Below are positions 1 through 11,590 of a stretch of 64,000 nt of DNA, in pieces. Source of the DNA: Desarmillaria ectypa (lineage: Eukaryota; Basidiomycota; Agaricomycetes; Agaricales; Physalacriaceae); assembly GCA_030407005.1 (NCBI GenBank), contig JAUDYN010000006.1:1178001-1242000 (forward strand), given 5' to 3'. The notes beneath the pieces are model-generated. The model did not search any database and had not been told where the DNA came from. It was given only the letters and a program-made list of their open reading frames with translations. Each line of letters starts with the position of its first letter. The first letter of the stretch is position 1. A program made the position numbers and the translations under genes.

Positions 1-1284
1 ACGGTCAGCCCCGTCAGCACTATTGACATGGGACCGCCTTCGGCACACCTCTACATTCCACTATCTTCTCGGTCTGCAAGCCAATCAGAAGATATGGAGG
101 TCGAAACACCATCTAGTTATCACAATCCATCTCCTCTGTTGAGTCACGAACGTAGCTCAGTTCCTCATGCATCTAATGAAGACCCCACCACTATTCCTCC
201 CGCTACAGTGACATCTTCGACCTCTATTCGCTCACGTACCCCACAAACGGCCCCATCGATCATTACTCATTTGCCGGAGTCCAGCCACAATTTGCCCACA
301 CCTGTATCTAACCTTGGATCGCCTGCTGCGTCTACATCACCTACTCCTCCTCCCTCAGAGCCACGAGCCATGAAAAATGCGCCAAAAGGACCCTCTTTCG
401 TCTTCCGATCACTGGCCGTCAAACAAAAGGAACTGGAAGAACGGATTGCAAGGGAACGAAATTCTATCGGTGCCGGGAAGATGGACGCCCAACCACCTAC
501 ACAAGTAACCCCTTCTCCAGTTTTGTCGACAGAACAGGTTATCGACAATATGGCAATGGAGGAGAAGCTGCGCCAATTAGTTTTAGCAAGTCAAAGAAAG
601 AAGTTGAAGCCGACACTCACGCCTCCCGTAGACGTTTCGACGCCTCCTGTTGCGCCTCGACCATTAGAGGATCCCGTATCTGTGGAACCAGCTGCAGCCC
701 TTATACCACCGCCTACAACGCTGATATCTCCGGTACTCAAGAGCTCTGATGTAGCACCGCCTGTCTCAGACAGTGCCCTTGACGATCTTGCCGTTTCTTT
801 CATTACTGAAACTATACAAACTCTCAAAACGCCGCGCGAACGACTCGCAGTGACATCGCCATTTCCCATGGTTGGTCTCAAGCCGCCTACGACCCAGGCC
901 ACTGCCGCCAAGCAAGAGCTTGCTGCAAAACAGCGTCGTTTGGAACAGCAAATAGCGGAAAGTAGGACTCTTATGGCGAAGCTAAGTTTAGCACGTACGA
1001 AACAAGAGAAGGATGACATCATGAGTTTGCTCAGGGAGACAAGCCGGTGCGTTTGCGTTTCCTTCGCCGGGTTGCTTCACTGGGCAAATCTGGCGCTGGC
1101 TGAGGTTTTATTTGTTTTGGTTGTTTTTGCAATTTTAGGGTGGCCGAGGATGACCGAAACAAGTCAACGAAACCGTTCAGCGTTCCCCCGAAATCGACAA
1201 AGAGTTCATGGCCTGAAGCTTCTTGGAATGGGATTCTCATTCTTAGCGATGACGAAGACGACGTCGATAGCTATGATAATGAAG
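1..1284 (+). CDS. Coiled-coil, proline/serine-rich protein, 5' end outside the window
   Basis: The frame is open from the first base, so the N-terminus probably lies outside the window; the first ATG inside is at 28. The translation is a Ser/Pro/Thr-rich disordered region followed by two short charged helical stretches (near 420-490 and 895-1020, with Q-R-R-L-E-Q-Q-I) that look like coiled coils. An intron at 1047-1138 (gtgcgt..ttttag) joins the frame to a second exon, 1139-1284, containing an acidic stretch I-L-S-D-D-E-D-D-V-D. Another donor follows at 1285. The 3' end is not resolved: a further exon after the acceptor at 1393 stays open to about 1550. The layout recalls fungal proteins that end in a putative C3H1-type zinc finger, but no such finger is visible here, so the family is a guess. 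Confidence 0.55.
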
Positions 1285-2278
1285 GTTTGCTATGATGCGT
1301 CTTTATTTTATTTCATTTTATTTTTACTTTTTTTTGTGTCTTTTTGATTTGTTTCCGTCTCTCTAAGCCTTATTTTTTTTGACGATCTTCAAGCACTGAT
1401 TTGGATATGTTGGGCATGCATCCAAGGAAGTTCATGTATATTCTCGACATCAAACTGCATTTATTCTAAAAAAAACTTGTTAGGCACCACTCCAAGTGCC
1501 TTGTGCAAGATTTTGAAAGGTGCGCATGCAATTACTCATTGGTTTTTTTAACCAGATGAACTGTTTGTCCAGAACAATACAGTCACTCTGACCGTAGGGT
1601 TTTCGGTTCCGATTACCCAAGGTTTGTTGTCGGATGTATATCGTTGCTGTTGCTATTATCCGGATCGTAGAGACGGCTTTGGTTGTTTTGCATGCTGGAT
1701 GGCTGCAAATGAAACCTTGACTGTCGATTGCTATGAAGGAATGTAATACAATGGTTTTTCTCTGCTGTGAAATGATGTGACTATGAAGTGACCCGGTAGA
1801 ACATTCCGGAGAATTCCCCGGCCTCTACGTGGAACAAAAATTAAGAAGCAAAGGCGTGCTCTGGTCGCCTCTCGAATTTCTCCGTTAAGGCAGCAAGCTG
1901 ACCTACAATGCTGAGAATGACAGCCCAGGCCCTGGTCGATAGCGAAGGACACTAAAAGAGTCAACCGCGGTGAACTCGGATTCAATGACTCGATCTGAAT
2001 CGATGACATAAGCAGATGTCGCGTGGTTAAACAGCTACTTACAAAGGTTGCCACTCGCCCTTATCCGCTCACCACCACCAGCTCACAGAGTCTACTTTTC
2101 CTTTTAGCTCGTAAGTTCGTTTCCTTCCTTTCCCAACTGTATTTTGAGCTCATCGTGCCTCTCATCGTCGCCCATCGCATTGAAATCGCCCTTGCCGTTA
2201 CTCATATTGTCGTCGTCGCGATCTTGTGCGATTTACTACGATCCTTCAGTCTTTCGTCGCCACTTGGTATCGTCTGCA

Positions 2279-2972
<694 letters not shown>

Positions 2973-4100
2973 TCGAGGGGCGATTTACACAACGGTTGTA
3001 CTGTAAATTGGTCTCTTGTACATATATACATATCAATTTGGTTTCTGTTTTTCGTCGCACGTCGTTGTTATAGTACCCCATTCATCATTTCTTGCGACAA
3101 TCAACAATTCATGCCCTTAACTAATTATCTCTACGCAACTACTCTTCTAAAATCTTCAGTGGCATATAAAGGTGAGTCACCAAAACCTGAATTGCGTACG
3201 CCATCTGTTGCTGTCTGAATCAGGTAAAGCGGCTCCCGTGGGACAAGCCGCCCAACGGGAGAGCAACCCTGTATCGGCTGTGTGTCAGACCCGGTCACTA
3301 CCGCCCTACGCCTAACTCGACATCAAGAACTGTGATTCATACTAGATACATGGTATTTCCATCGCCTTCTTGGGAAACTTAGTGTACGTCTAGCCGACCT
3401 CTGTTGGCCCTATATCTGGCCAGGCTTGTCTTCCATATTCATCAAGAGCGCTCCTCTTCAGGAACCGCGTCGGCGGTGTACAATCAATCATCAAACTTTT
3501 TCTTCTTTGCTTCATTAGCCTTGGTGGCAAGTTCATTGGCTTTATGAACTGCTTGGATTTCAAGTGCTTTATGTCGAACCACCCAGTCTTACGGCGGAAG
3601 TATAGTCGCGCCGCCTCGTCGGTGGTACCCCTTGAATCAACCCATAAATAGTGTCTCGACACCAAGCTGCTGGACCCAGAATCAAATCGTCGGTATCTCT
3701 CTTGTGCTGTGCTCAACTGGGTTCTTGTGATTATGATTATGATCATGATACTTCTTTCACATCAATCTATAAGCCCTTCTCGGTGGATTCTTCCTCTTCA
3801 AATTTTAAGAGTTCGAAAGCCCCGGACGCCACTTTGATCAGGCGGGCGGCAAAGCGTAATGAAACAACAGTCAGCATTGCTTTCAGCGACTCGTAAACAA
3901 ACGAGCTATCACGAATGGGTTCTTGCTCGGGTTTTCAACTCATCTTTTTAGGCACCCGTATTCCAGATTGGAAATCCTACTTCAGGCTGGTTCTAACCGA
4001 GCCTGAATGAACATGACTCGAGTCACTTGCTGTTAGGAAGCGGCCTTCGAAACCTATCGTCTTCGATCTGGGCGAGCACTGTTGGCTTGATATATTCGGA
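2973..4100. other. Intergenic region without a supported gene
   Basis: About 1.1 kb between ubc4 and the DUF6593 gene. Short open frames exist on both strands, for example a 118-codon frame on the minus strand at 3390-3746. It has no recognisable domain, opens with a run of isoleucines and shows no convincing splice partners. On the minus strand near 3480-3570 another frame gives a short Lys/Ala-rich helix. Nothing here is strong enough to call a gene. Confidence 0.4.
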
Positions 4101-4101
4101 T

Positions 4102-4128
4102 TATAAAGCCCGTATGCGGCACTATAAA
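4102..4128 (+). promoter_or_regulatory. Two TATA boxes upstream of the DUF6593 gene
   Basis: TATAAA occurs at 4102-4107 and again at 4123-4128, in an otherwise mixed-composition sequence. The nearest downstream start codon is at 4305, leaving a pyrimidine-rich leader of about 150 bp. Position and sequence fit a core promoter; this is inferred from sequence only. Confidence 0.5.
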
Positions 4129-4304
4129 GGGCGCATTTCTACACTCGCCTCCCCATTGTTCGGGTCATACCTTTGAGTGTACCTACCTGAGCAGTCCTTC
4201 CCAGGCTTCTTTCCGTCGGTATCTAATCCTTCTCATTCGTGCACCGTTGCCATCTCTTTATCTTTTTTCCCCTTCCGTTGTCTCTAGAGTCTAATCCTCC
4301 CTCA

Positions 4305-4980
4305 ATGTCTTTTAACAATATCTATGGCGGGTGGGGACAAGCGCCTGCACCTTCACTGTTCGGTGCTCTCCCTTACCCAACCCCTCCCGTCCCTGCCAAC
4401 TACGTGACCTTCTACCTCACGTCGTTTAACCCTTCGATGCTAAATTGTACTGTCATTGGGCCTCAACAATGTCCCTATTTCAACTTTGTCACGGACTCCA
4501 ATATGCCTACCTATACCGTGCTTAAAGACGCGAAGGACAGGAGCATAGCCCTTGTCGAGTGGCAATCACACCCACTAGTCGAGCTACGTGGAGTCGTATC
4601 AAAGCAAAAAGTCAGAGACTGGTTGCAACTGTCTCAAGATAAGACGTGCGTATTTTTGTTCCTGGGATCCCTTGCCGAAGACTCATTATCGACCTCGTTG
4701 TAGTTCGAGAACAATGGACGTACGCGGGACGCGCTACTTGTGGATTCCGCGAGAGCAATACATTAATGTCGTTTCTTCAGCTATTAATGGCAATGTGTGT
4801 ACTGATGTCATGTCTGCGCAGCTTTATTCCAGTGGGTCGTCTCCACGTCTACTCGCAAGGATCTGCCGTGGCAATGGAACAATCACGCTCGACATAGCCG
4901 TGGAAGCTATGCAAATGGGATTACTCGATGCAGCTATTATTGCTACCATGCTCCTACAGTGTGGGCAGAATATTGATTGA
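4305..4980 (+). CDS. DUF6593 domain protein
   Basis: Exons 4305-4645, 4704-4767 and 4822-4980 splice to 187 residues. The ATG at 4305 is preferred to an in-frame upstream ATG at 4239, because the extra 22 residues are low-complexity and pyrimidine-coded, like a 5' leader. After a Gly/Pro-rich N-terminus, the protein shows the pattern I know from DUF6593 proteins of Agaricomycetes: a YVTFYLTS-like strand, then R-Y-L-W, then a strand with L-A-R, and a hydrophobic C-terminal helix (M-G-L-L-D-A-A-I-I-A-T). The second intron has a length divisible by three, so reading through it would add 18 residues; removing it restores the usual spacing between R-Y-L-W and L-Y. The function of the family is unknown. 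No signal peptide or membrane segment is seen. Confidence 0.75.
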
Positions 4981-5699
4981 CCTTTGTAGATTTTATTTTA
5001 TTTTTCTGGACTGCTCAAGTACAGTTAGAATAGACTAGCTTTATCATCCGGGGAATACATCTGGAACGCTAGAGCAACTTAGCAACAAACCTATACTTCT
5101 TGTACTTATACCCCAACTGAGTGTATTTGTATATGGTCGTCTTTTTAACTGTTGTTACTCCAAATGGGACACTGATAATATCTTATTTGTGATTTCACTA
5201 TCAAAGGACTGAGTTTTGTTCTTCCGGGACCAACAACAGATTCCGGACACAGTTCCGTCGATTTTGAGCATAAAAGCTCCATGCGTTTAATGCAATGGCA
5301 CGTCGAGCTATCGTTACTTTTCAGGGAGTCAAGCGGCTTGCCCTGTTGGCGACAAAGTACACATCTATGACCTATGACGCATTTGAACGCTGATAGAAAA
5401 TCAGGAGAATTACATCTCTTTGAGGAAAAATGCCGGGAGACACATAAAGCCAACGGGGATTAATTTTGGAAGCCTTCAAGGTAATTGAAGTTCGATTGAA
5501 GGCAGATTGAAGACCAAAGTTCGATGTCACAAGACCGCGTCCGTAGAAAAGGATCCGATTTCTCACGCCACAAGAGCTGGCACCTCTGTTTCCTACATCC
5601 ACCAGACTGCAGACATCTTTTGTCCTTCTCCATCGCGGGCTCCATCATTGACCGAACCTTATCAAGTTCTTGCTAGGTAGCATTATATTTACCATTGGA

Positions 5700-6060
5700 T
5701 GGTCTGTCAAGGGTCTCCATGGTCCGAATGGGTTAACCGGAATACCAAAGGACATTCTCCACAAGGTGCGTATAGCCCCTTCCGTGTTCTTCTATTCTAA
5801 TACTGTAAATCCCTTCAGATGACACATCTATCTGTTATATCAAGCCGGCGGTAGTATTTAACTCCACAGTTCCTTGTCAACCACATCTTCACGTGCCTTG
5901 TACCCAATTCAAGTCATATGGAAGGCGCTCCTTAACGTGTGGCTTCCTGATTCCTATCGAGTCTCTACTTATGTCCTTGCTATCATATGCACAGGGAAGT
6001 AATACCACCTGAGTCGAGTGTTACTGGCGAAATACTGCGGGAGTCTATTTCGAGACCAGC
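5700..6060 (+). pseudogene. Possible F-box protein relic
   Basis: On the plus strand near 5730-5765 a short frame reads G-I-P-K-D-I-L-H-K, which resembles the first helix of an F-box. After a putative intron it continues M-T-H-L-S-V-I-S-S-R-R. A second frame from about 5875 gives R-A-L-Y-P-I-Q-V-I-W-K-A-L-L, resembling the end of an F-box (residues before the conserved V-W). The parts are in different frames with stops between them, and no full gene model can be built. This is either a decayed Agaricomycete F-box/LRR gene or chance resemblance. Confidence 0.25.
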
Positions 6061-6530
6061 ACATCGGTGAGCGTATGTGAAGATGAATGTGTGCACTGCA
6101 TTTATATGGTGATGGGATAAAAAGCGTAGGCACAGTGTAATGATGGATATACTGTCGCTGCGAGCCATTACTGGTAACGTTCCTATGCAACCTCAGCTAA
6201 AATACTAGTTGACTCACATTCGTCTTTAGTGATACTGCCTTCCTACGTGATCCCGCTTCTTGTGGAGTCGTGGACAATAATACCGGAAACTCGTGCTCTT
6301 CAATATTCTGATCAGAGCATTGGATGCGTTATTTCTGCTCCCGACAATGCATTCACAAGCCCGTTTACTCGAGACGATTATCAGCTGAATCAATGAGAAT
6401 CAATGCGGCGTGTGGCTTGAGGTTTTCAGACTATATGCGTTTCCCTCAGAGTGTTTTACCCGTGACTTTGGCTCCTTCCTTTGTCTTTGGTCAATCGAGA
6501 ACATGTTTGGTAGGTTAGGTAATTGCAATG

Positions 6531-6538
6531 TATAAAAG
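6531..6538 (+). promoter_or_regulatory. TATA box of the decayed GH16 gene
   Basis: TATAAAAG at 6531-6538 lies about 60 bp before the sequence resembling a GH16 signal-peptide exon. It appears to be a surviving core promoter. Downstream no clean in-frame ATG is found where one is expected; an ATA sits in a plausible place. Confidence 0.4.
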
Positions 6539-6589
6539 GCGTCGGACTGCCTGGACCGGCTCTGAACTATTGTGGAAACCAACCCAATA

Positions 6590-8150
6590 TCCCCTTCATA
6601 CAGTCTCCTGCCTTCCCTCACCGGCGATATCTTAGTTGCCCTTTGTCTCCCCGGCAGCCAGTGTAAGCTACTTACAGAGCGATAGCTTTGTAGACTCCTA
6701 GTTTAATAGTGGCTTCTCATATGAAGCCATCGCCGACCCAACCAACGGCCGTGTGTATGTATCTCTGGACTCAGCCGTTCCTATACATCCTTCTCAGACC
6801 CCTTCTTCAATATAGAAATTATGTCAATGCCGCCGCTGCAGTCAGCCAGAATTTGACCTACACGTCTGATGACACTTTCATTCTGCGTGCGGATTTCACG
6901 ACCGTTTTGGACGCCGCTGGTGCTGAACGTAATTCCGTTAGACTGCAATCGAACAAGCAATACGGAAGCAACACAGTCATAGTATGAGTATTGAATGCAA
7001 TTGGCGATCTCCATGAGTTCATTTGTTATCTTAAGATTCAACATTCGTCATATGCCACAAGGCCGCGGATGGATATCTTTGTTCTCCAAACTTATATAGC
7101 TCCTTAAGCGTTTCTGTATAGCACCTGGCCAGCGGTATGGACTTTTGCGGACCCATGGCCAACCCTGGTGCATTATTGTGTCCTCAAAATATTGATAATT
7201 TATTCACTTTCTAAAAGGGAGAAATCGATATTCTGGAAGGGGTACACAGTCAGGTGTATAATCAGGCGACTTTGCACACGTCCGCAGGTGTGTTTATATC
7301 ATTTTTGTACTTTAAATGCGTCTTCAAATGCACGTACAAGGTTGTACAATGCCGGCTTCTCGGGACGAAACTGGTAATGATTAGATTCTAATCAGATTTG
7401 ATCTTTCTCACTATCCGATAGAAGTTGTCCTCACGAATGATTGTAACACCGCAGTCAATGGCAACTCTGGCTGTGGTGTTCAAAATCAAGACCCGTTTAG
7501 CTATGGATCACCTTTCAATAACAACGGCGGAGGATGGCGAGTTCTATCGTTCTCCTGAATTATGCTACCTCGGCATGAACATCTTTATTCAAGTACGCAG
7601 TAGAACAGACTGATACTTTCATCAACATCTGGTTGTGGGCTCATAATAATAACAACGTCGAAGATGGAAGGTCCAATGTCAACATCGACGCCTGGGTATG
7701 TCTCGATATTAACAGCACGTCCGAGCAGTTTTTGAAACTTCGGGCAGGGAACTCCATTTACATACTTCCCGAACACCTCATGCTCGATAAGCGACAAGTT
7801 CGGTGCTCACAACATCATCATCAGTTGTGAGCAGTCAATTGACTAGTGATTATGCTCTGATGCGGTGATATTTTCTTGCAGTAACGTTCTGTGAGTGAAG
7901 GTGATGGGTGTTCTATATCTAGGCTATCTTTCTTACACCAGCGTGTATGCGACTGAATAAGTGGTGATTAGGCTGGATCTGCCTATTCGGCCTCCAACTG
8001 CCCATCATTCTGTGTCGGTAAGCTAGCTTTGCTCTTGTGTCCTAATACCATCTAACCTTAACCTGGTACTAGACTGACTACATTAACAACAATCCCGCAA
8101 CTTTCGTTGATGCCTACTTCAATTTTGCGTGGGTCAAAGTGTATGGATAG
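6590..8150 (+). pseudogene. Decaying glycoside hydrolase family 16 (laminarinase-like) gene
   Basis: Exon-sized pieces match, in order, the secreted GH16 endo-1,3(4)-beta-glucanases of basidiomycetes. They are: the N-terminal strand with D-P-T-N-G-R-V (about 6720); S-Q-N-L-T-Y-T-S and E-R-N-S-V-R-L-Q-S (6840-6960); R-H-M-P-Q-G (7045); T-W-P-A-V-W (7125); G-E-I-D-I-L-E-G-V, the catalytic motif (about 7219-7245); D-C-N-T-A-V-N-G-N-S-G-C-G (7440); the W-L-W-A-H region (7630); F-P-N-T-S-C-S-I-S-D-K-F-G-A-H-N (7760-7810); and Y-I-N-N-N-P-A-T-F-V-D-A-Y to the TAG at 8150. Lesions include an in-frame TAG at 6699-6701, missing GT donors near 6984 and 7069 (AT instead), an apparent 7-bp insertion near 7898 and a frame mismatch at the last splice. 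Both catalytic glutamates survive (7220-7245). Intact copies act on beta-1,3-glucan outside the cell. Confidence 0.7.
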
Positions 8151-8496
8151 ACAACTTCTTCGCCCTCGTTCATGGCGATACCTATGAATGTATGAAATGT
8201 AATGCAAGATAAGTGTCCCACTCCGTGTAGTTTCTTTTGTAGGGAACAATCTACCCGCTAAGGTGATATCATGGACTCAGAGTTACTGTTGCGGCATTAT
8301 TCTCTTGGCCTCAATTATACACATCTTGGCACTGGCGTTAGGAAGCATAGGGCCTTACACTATTGCGGCGTTAGTGCGGGATTAATACACACGAATATCG
8401 TGTTCGACTGGGTGCCGTTGGCAGTCCCTCGAAGTATAGGGCATCCGCTTGATCCAGTTCGGGACCACTTTTCGTTTACAGCATCCACACAAAGAC

Positions 8497-11006
8497 ATGG
8501 TCAATACCCATACCGTCCTCATCGACGACAATCTCTTGAAATACAATCCTTCCGTCGGACCATCCACTGGCTCTTCACAATGGAGCACAGGACAGGGCCA
8601 TACCAGTCAGTTCATCAGTAGCAGCACACACGATGCTGCGCATAGCGGTCTCTCCTTCACCTACTCGTTCTATGGTATGCATATTGTCTCCGCTGAGATT
8701 GCTCTCCAACACAAGACGCTTTCAGGAACCTCGCTTGCATGGACCGGCGTTCTTTGGGGAACGGAAGATGCGTCCTTCTCCATCTCTGTCGACAATGGAA
8801 ACGAGACAACATGTAATGCCAGTGGTGGTGATGAAGAATCGAACATATACAAACAGCTCTGCCAAGTGAATAATCTAAGCAATGGCGTTCATACAGTTAA
8901 CGTTACATGCAGAGGCGTCGACTCAGATTCGCCTGTATCCATCGACTACATCACGTATACTGTCGATACAGACTCCGACTCAGACGTACCGCCGGGGCTT
9001 TCTCCCGGCATGTCCATACTCATCGATGATAACGATTCCTTCATCAGCTACAACGGTTCATGGTCGCAGAACTCGGGCGATGCCTTCAAGACGAACGGTT
9101 CATCAAGCGATTCAATCATTTTCAGTCCCCACGGAGGCGGTGTACATAGGAGCAACTCCGCAGGTAGTAGGTTTACTTTCCAATTTTCCGGTACGTCTCA
9201 CACGGACATATTTTGCCCGTCTCCAACGCTTTATTTTGCTTACAGGTAGCGCTGTATCGATATACGGTGTTCAGAAATTGACGAATGGGAGCCTTGTCCT
9301 ATCTTTTGAGATCGATGGTTCATCGCAAAATGGGTTTAATGTTAGTGGAAGTGGCGACAACGATATTGCCTTGGCAAATCTTCCTTTGCTCAGTGCTACT
9401 GGTCTCGCCTCGGGAGATCATGAGGTGGCTGTTACTCTGACTGAGGTCTCCGGAGACCAGATATTCGAGTTGGACTACATTCTTTACGAGCCGATATATG
9501 AGGAAAGTAAAGATAACGGTACTTCTTCCTTTGGATCAGGATCGTCTACATCAGGATCGACCCCTTTTCCAACAGGAACAGCATCATCAGACGACGGGGG
9601 CTCTAAGAGCAACACCGGTACCATCGTCGGCGCTGTTTTGGCGTCTCTTGTCGCGTTGGCTGTACTATCCAGTCTTGCGTATTGGTGGTGGAAGCGAAGA
9701 CATCATGCAGGCAATGATTTTGAGATTGATGGCGCGAAGGAAGCGTTTCAATACAAAATCGGTAAGTAAGCTGTTCCATTTTGTTTTCAATCTCGCGATG
9801 TTCAGATTTGTATCCTAGTCCCGACAGCTGAGTTGTCGAAAGGAAGCACTGTGGTAGGCGTGACTACCCCACCGCCCGCTTTGATTGCCACTGCTACCAG
9901 TCCGCAGTCATCTTCCTGTGATGTTCCATTCTTTCAGAACCAACATGTCCCTAGCCAAGATCAAGCACATGCGTTTGACATGAACGGAACTGACGCACTC
10001 GTATTTTCTGCATCTAACAGTCAGTATACGCAAATGATTGACACGCCAGCGGCCCGTGCTTTCAATAGCTTTGCCTATAACCCACCCAGGCTTCCAAGGG
10101 ATATTCCATTTGCACAAGAACAAATCATACCGACCCACCAACTCAATCCAATATCATCGGATACACGGACAAATCCAGCAGAGAACGTTTATGCGACTGC
10201 GGTATCGGGTACAAATGACCGAAGGAGTTCATCGCATAGCACCCATGATGATCCACCTCTTGTTCCATCAAAGGTCATAACAGGGAGTACACGTTGTAGG
10301 TCATTCCATGCGGTTCTTTGGCCCTATTCTAATAATTGCAGTGTCGCTTCCCTCCGATAGGGACGTCATCGCCTCTCAGTCAGCAATACTCGAAAAGATC
10401 AAGCCTCCCTCCCCAGAACCTAACACTTCACATGCCCCCAGCGCTTTCCCTTCAGCTAACTTCAACCCCGTTCCCTCTCAAAGCGCAAAGTTGGACGAAG
10501 TCTATGCCAACAGAAGACGTAGTTTAGACGGTCCGAATCTTGGTACCATATCAACGGTCCCTTCCCATTGGACAAAATCACAGGGAACTAACTCGCAGAG
10601 CAACGGCGGGGCAAGAATAGGGGCAGTATTGGTCACAGGCGAAGTACTCCCTTCTCAGGCTGCGAAGCTCGAAGAAAGCCAGGAACGAAACATCCAAAGC
10701 ACAAGTCCCACCTTGTCGCCCACATCGTCGGCTTCCTTGCCATCGCCTTTCAGCTCAGCGGTTGCCTCCCAAGCGGCTATCCTCACCAAAAGGCGGGAGA
10801 CGATGCAGACTTCTGCGAGTCCGGCTTCTGGCTCAGAATCTAGTGTTACAACATCTGCACATGATGCACTTGACAAGATTGGCGAGACGCAGGACCTGGA
10901 GGAGGAACAGGTTGCCGAACTTCGGCGAAGAAATGAGATGCTCGTCAGGGAGATTGCGAGACTGTCCGACCTCCCGCCACCTGCGTATACTGATTCTTCT
11001 TCATGA
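8497..11006 (+). CDS. Type I membrane protein with duplicated ectodomain and long disordered tail
   Basis: Exons 8497-8674, 8726-9190, 9246-9761, 9819-10292 and 10342-11006 give 765 residues with every junction in phase 1. Residues 1 to about 160 and about 165-330 are two copies of a beta-rich module, each starting with a V/I-L-I-D-D-N strand and ending in a D-Y-I-x-Y strand (tandem jelly-roll or carbohydrate-binding-like repeat). A Gly/Ser/Thr linker follows, then one membrane helix (T-I-V-G-A-V-L-A-S-L-V-A-L-A-V) flanked by W-W-W-K-R-R-H, and a cytoplasmic tail of about 350 residues. The tail carries four copies of S-Q-[SA]-A-[KI]-L and ends with a coiled coil and P-P-P-A-Y. No classical signal peptide is visible; the start used is a Met directly before the first module, as is common in related mushroom proteins. 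Function unknown; a cell-surface sensor is conceivable. Confidence 0.85.
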
Positions 11007-11492
11007 TACTATGTTTGTACTTGGATTATTTACCGTTCTCTGCTAGTATTCAACTAGTATTTATACATATCACAACATTATCATGAACGAGGACATAGTA
11101 AACTGTTACAACTTTAAATAGATCTTTGTGCTGCGTACCGTTGCCAGGTACAAACACGACCTAGTACGACTCATAAGTGGAGTGGTCTCAAGGCTGAAAG
11201 ATGTTGAATGTTCCAATATTGTGGGCATCAATTTGTCAGTCAGTTTTTAGCAACAGGCCCCTTGTTCCACGAGTACCGACATCAATTAGTGTTGCGACTG
11301 AATGATGTGACACATTGGATTTGTCACTTTGTCACCGGTACTAGAACGAGAATGATCGACGTGGAGGGTTTCATCTTACATACTTGCGTCCGGCGTGCCC
11401 AAGTGGTATCGTGCCATGTAATGCTGATGATGATAAGGGCAAGTTTCCCACAGTCCTTTTTATAACGGCTCCTTCGTTGCAAATTTGCTCCG

Positions 11493-11500
11493 TATATAAA
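11493..11500 (+). promoter_or_regulatory. TATA box of the small secreted protein gene
   Basis: TATATAAA at 11493-11500 lies 91 bp before the ATG at 11591. A second A/T-rich motif, TTATAAAA, follows near 11522. The leader between them and the ATG is pyrimidine-rich and ends just before the start. The spacing is typical for a strongly expressed fungal gene. Confidence 0.6.
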
Positions 11501-11590
11501 AGGCGGGACGTCAAAATGCGGTTATAAAACGCCGTTCCCTTATATTCCCTTCACCTTCATTTCAACTATTCTTGCAATCCCAGTGGTATC

